A DNA stretch of 64,000 nt from Chamaecyparis obtusa. Taxonomy: Eukaryota; Streptophyta; Pinopsida; Cupressales; Cupressaceae. The position numbers and the translations under genes are program-made. Numbering within the stretch: the first letter of the stretch is position 1; every line of letters starts with the position of its first letter. This document shows, piece after piece, positions 63,392 through 64,000 of this stretch. The notes under the pieces were generated by a model. The model had not been told where the DNA came from. It saw nothing but the letters and a program-made list of their open reading frames with translations, and did not search any database. The stretch is taken from positions 1-64,000 of the forward strand of contig BSBK01001873.1 of NCBI GenBank assembly GCA_027943335.1, given 5' to 3'.

Positions 63392-64000
63392 TGACGTAGG
63401 CAAAGGATGGTGGATCCAATTAAGGACAGTCCAAACCTTGCAGCTTCAGAACAACACAACAGAAATACACAACACAACAGAAATACACAACACAACAATT
63501 GTTTCAACCAATTTTCATTAACATGCCCGACTGTAAGGCCTTCCGGGTTAGGGCCAATTACAATCAAGAAGTAATTCTGCAAGATCATCAAGATCCAATA
63601 CAACTCCAGCTAGTTCAGTTCTGAAAACTATCATCAACTGATGGAAACCCTAAGGCAGATCTAAACTTGAGCTCGCAAGCCTCCAAGCAATTTCCTTATC
63701 TCCAAGTGTGCAAACCACTAGCTCTGCTATTACAAACTATCAGATAACAATCTGATCTGCAAGATCTCACAGGATCTTTTCCACAACTTTGCTAATCTTC
63801 TACCCTCATATCTACTTTCATGATCTCTCTTAGTCCTCCTAAACAACTACCCCAAACACCCTATAAATACTAATCATCAGCCACAAGTTGGCTGGATGAA
63901 ACCATTAACTCCTCCTAACAAATATTAAATGCAATACAAGTCAGCTCACAAATAGCCTTACAATAATTAAATTCAACATGTCGGCCTCCAGATCCACATA
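63392..64000 (+). repeat. R2 dispersed repeat, copy 2, cut by the window
   Basis: Closely similar to 43975-44540 in the same orientation, with a small local duplication of ACACAACACAACAGAAAT near 63450-63490. The minus-strand frame 63603-63376 is repeat sequence. Confidence 0.85.

Overview
The window looks like nuclear DNA from a seed plant with a large, repeat-dominated genome, most probably a gymnosperm. It is AT-rich and full of nested LTR retrotransposons, a plant L1-type LINE, decayed DNA-transposon genes with plant-like introns, a satellite array and AT microsatellites. The only recognisable host-type gene is a broken terpene synthase whose residues resemble the conifer (TPS-d) type, which is the main reason for preferring a gymnosperm. 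I see no intact host gene, no rRNA or tRNA gene and nothing bacterial.

Layout, 1-18 kb: a short duplicated segment, then unrecognised decayed minus-strand reading frames (1.9-3.6 kb), then one long minus-strand LINE (about 4.0-14.1 kb). Its ORF1, endonuclease, reverse transcriptase, zinc-binding and RNase H regions can all be seen. The LINE is split by a non-autonomous Copia-like LTR element (7138-10627). That element carries a PIF/Harbinger-type element (8299-9164) and a 10-copy hairpin minisatellite, so there are three nested insertion layers.

18-36 kb: an LTR fragment (18.2-19.2 kb); a decayed gene for an RNase H-fold DDE-like transposase family (20.8-23.9 kb) behind a cluster of GGGCGCAC/CATAGGG motifs; a 357-bp satellite with about 14.8 head-to-tail units (25.1-30.4 kb), whose period is exactly 119 codons; copies of a dispersed LTR-like repeat here called R1; a decayed multi-exon minus-strand gene of unknown family (33.2-35.4 kb); and long AT repeats.

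36-51 kb: LTR-retrotransposon derivatives with long G-poor internal regions. The best preserved is 44837-50401. It has two closely similar 0.9-kb LTRs and a perfect 5-bp target duplication, but its 5' LTR/primer-site junction is lost. Two of these elements encode related versions of an unnamed protein with WxPKxL and SxLGxYxPK motifs.

51-64 kb: a decayed multi-exon gene that begins with a SET domain and continues into exons resembling plant PTTA/En-Spm-type transposase regions (52.3-56.1 kb); the terpene synthase remnant (57.7-58.4 kb); a roughly 130-bp-arm inverted repeat (58.9-59.2 kb); and the 3' end of another LTR element (60.2-63 kb). The window closes inside a second copy of repeat R2.

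Taken together this is mostly transposon graveyard. The points most worth follow-up are the DDE-like family with its motif cluster, the SET-plus-transposase exon chain, the codon-periodic satellite, the unnamed LTR-element protein and the large hairpin next to the terpene synthase remnant.
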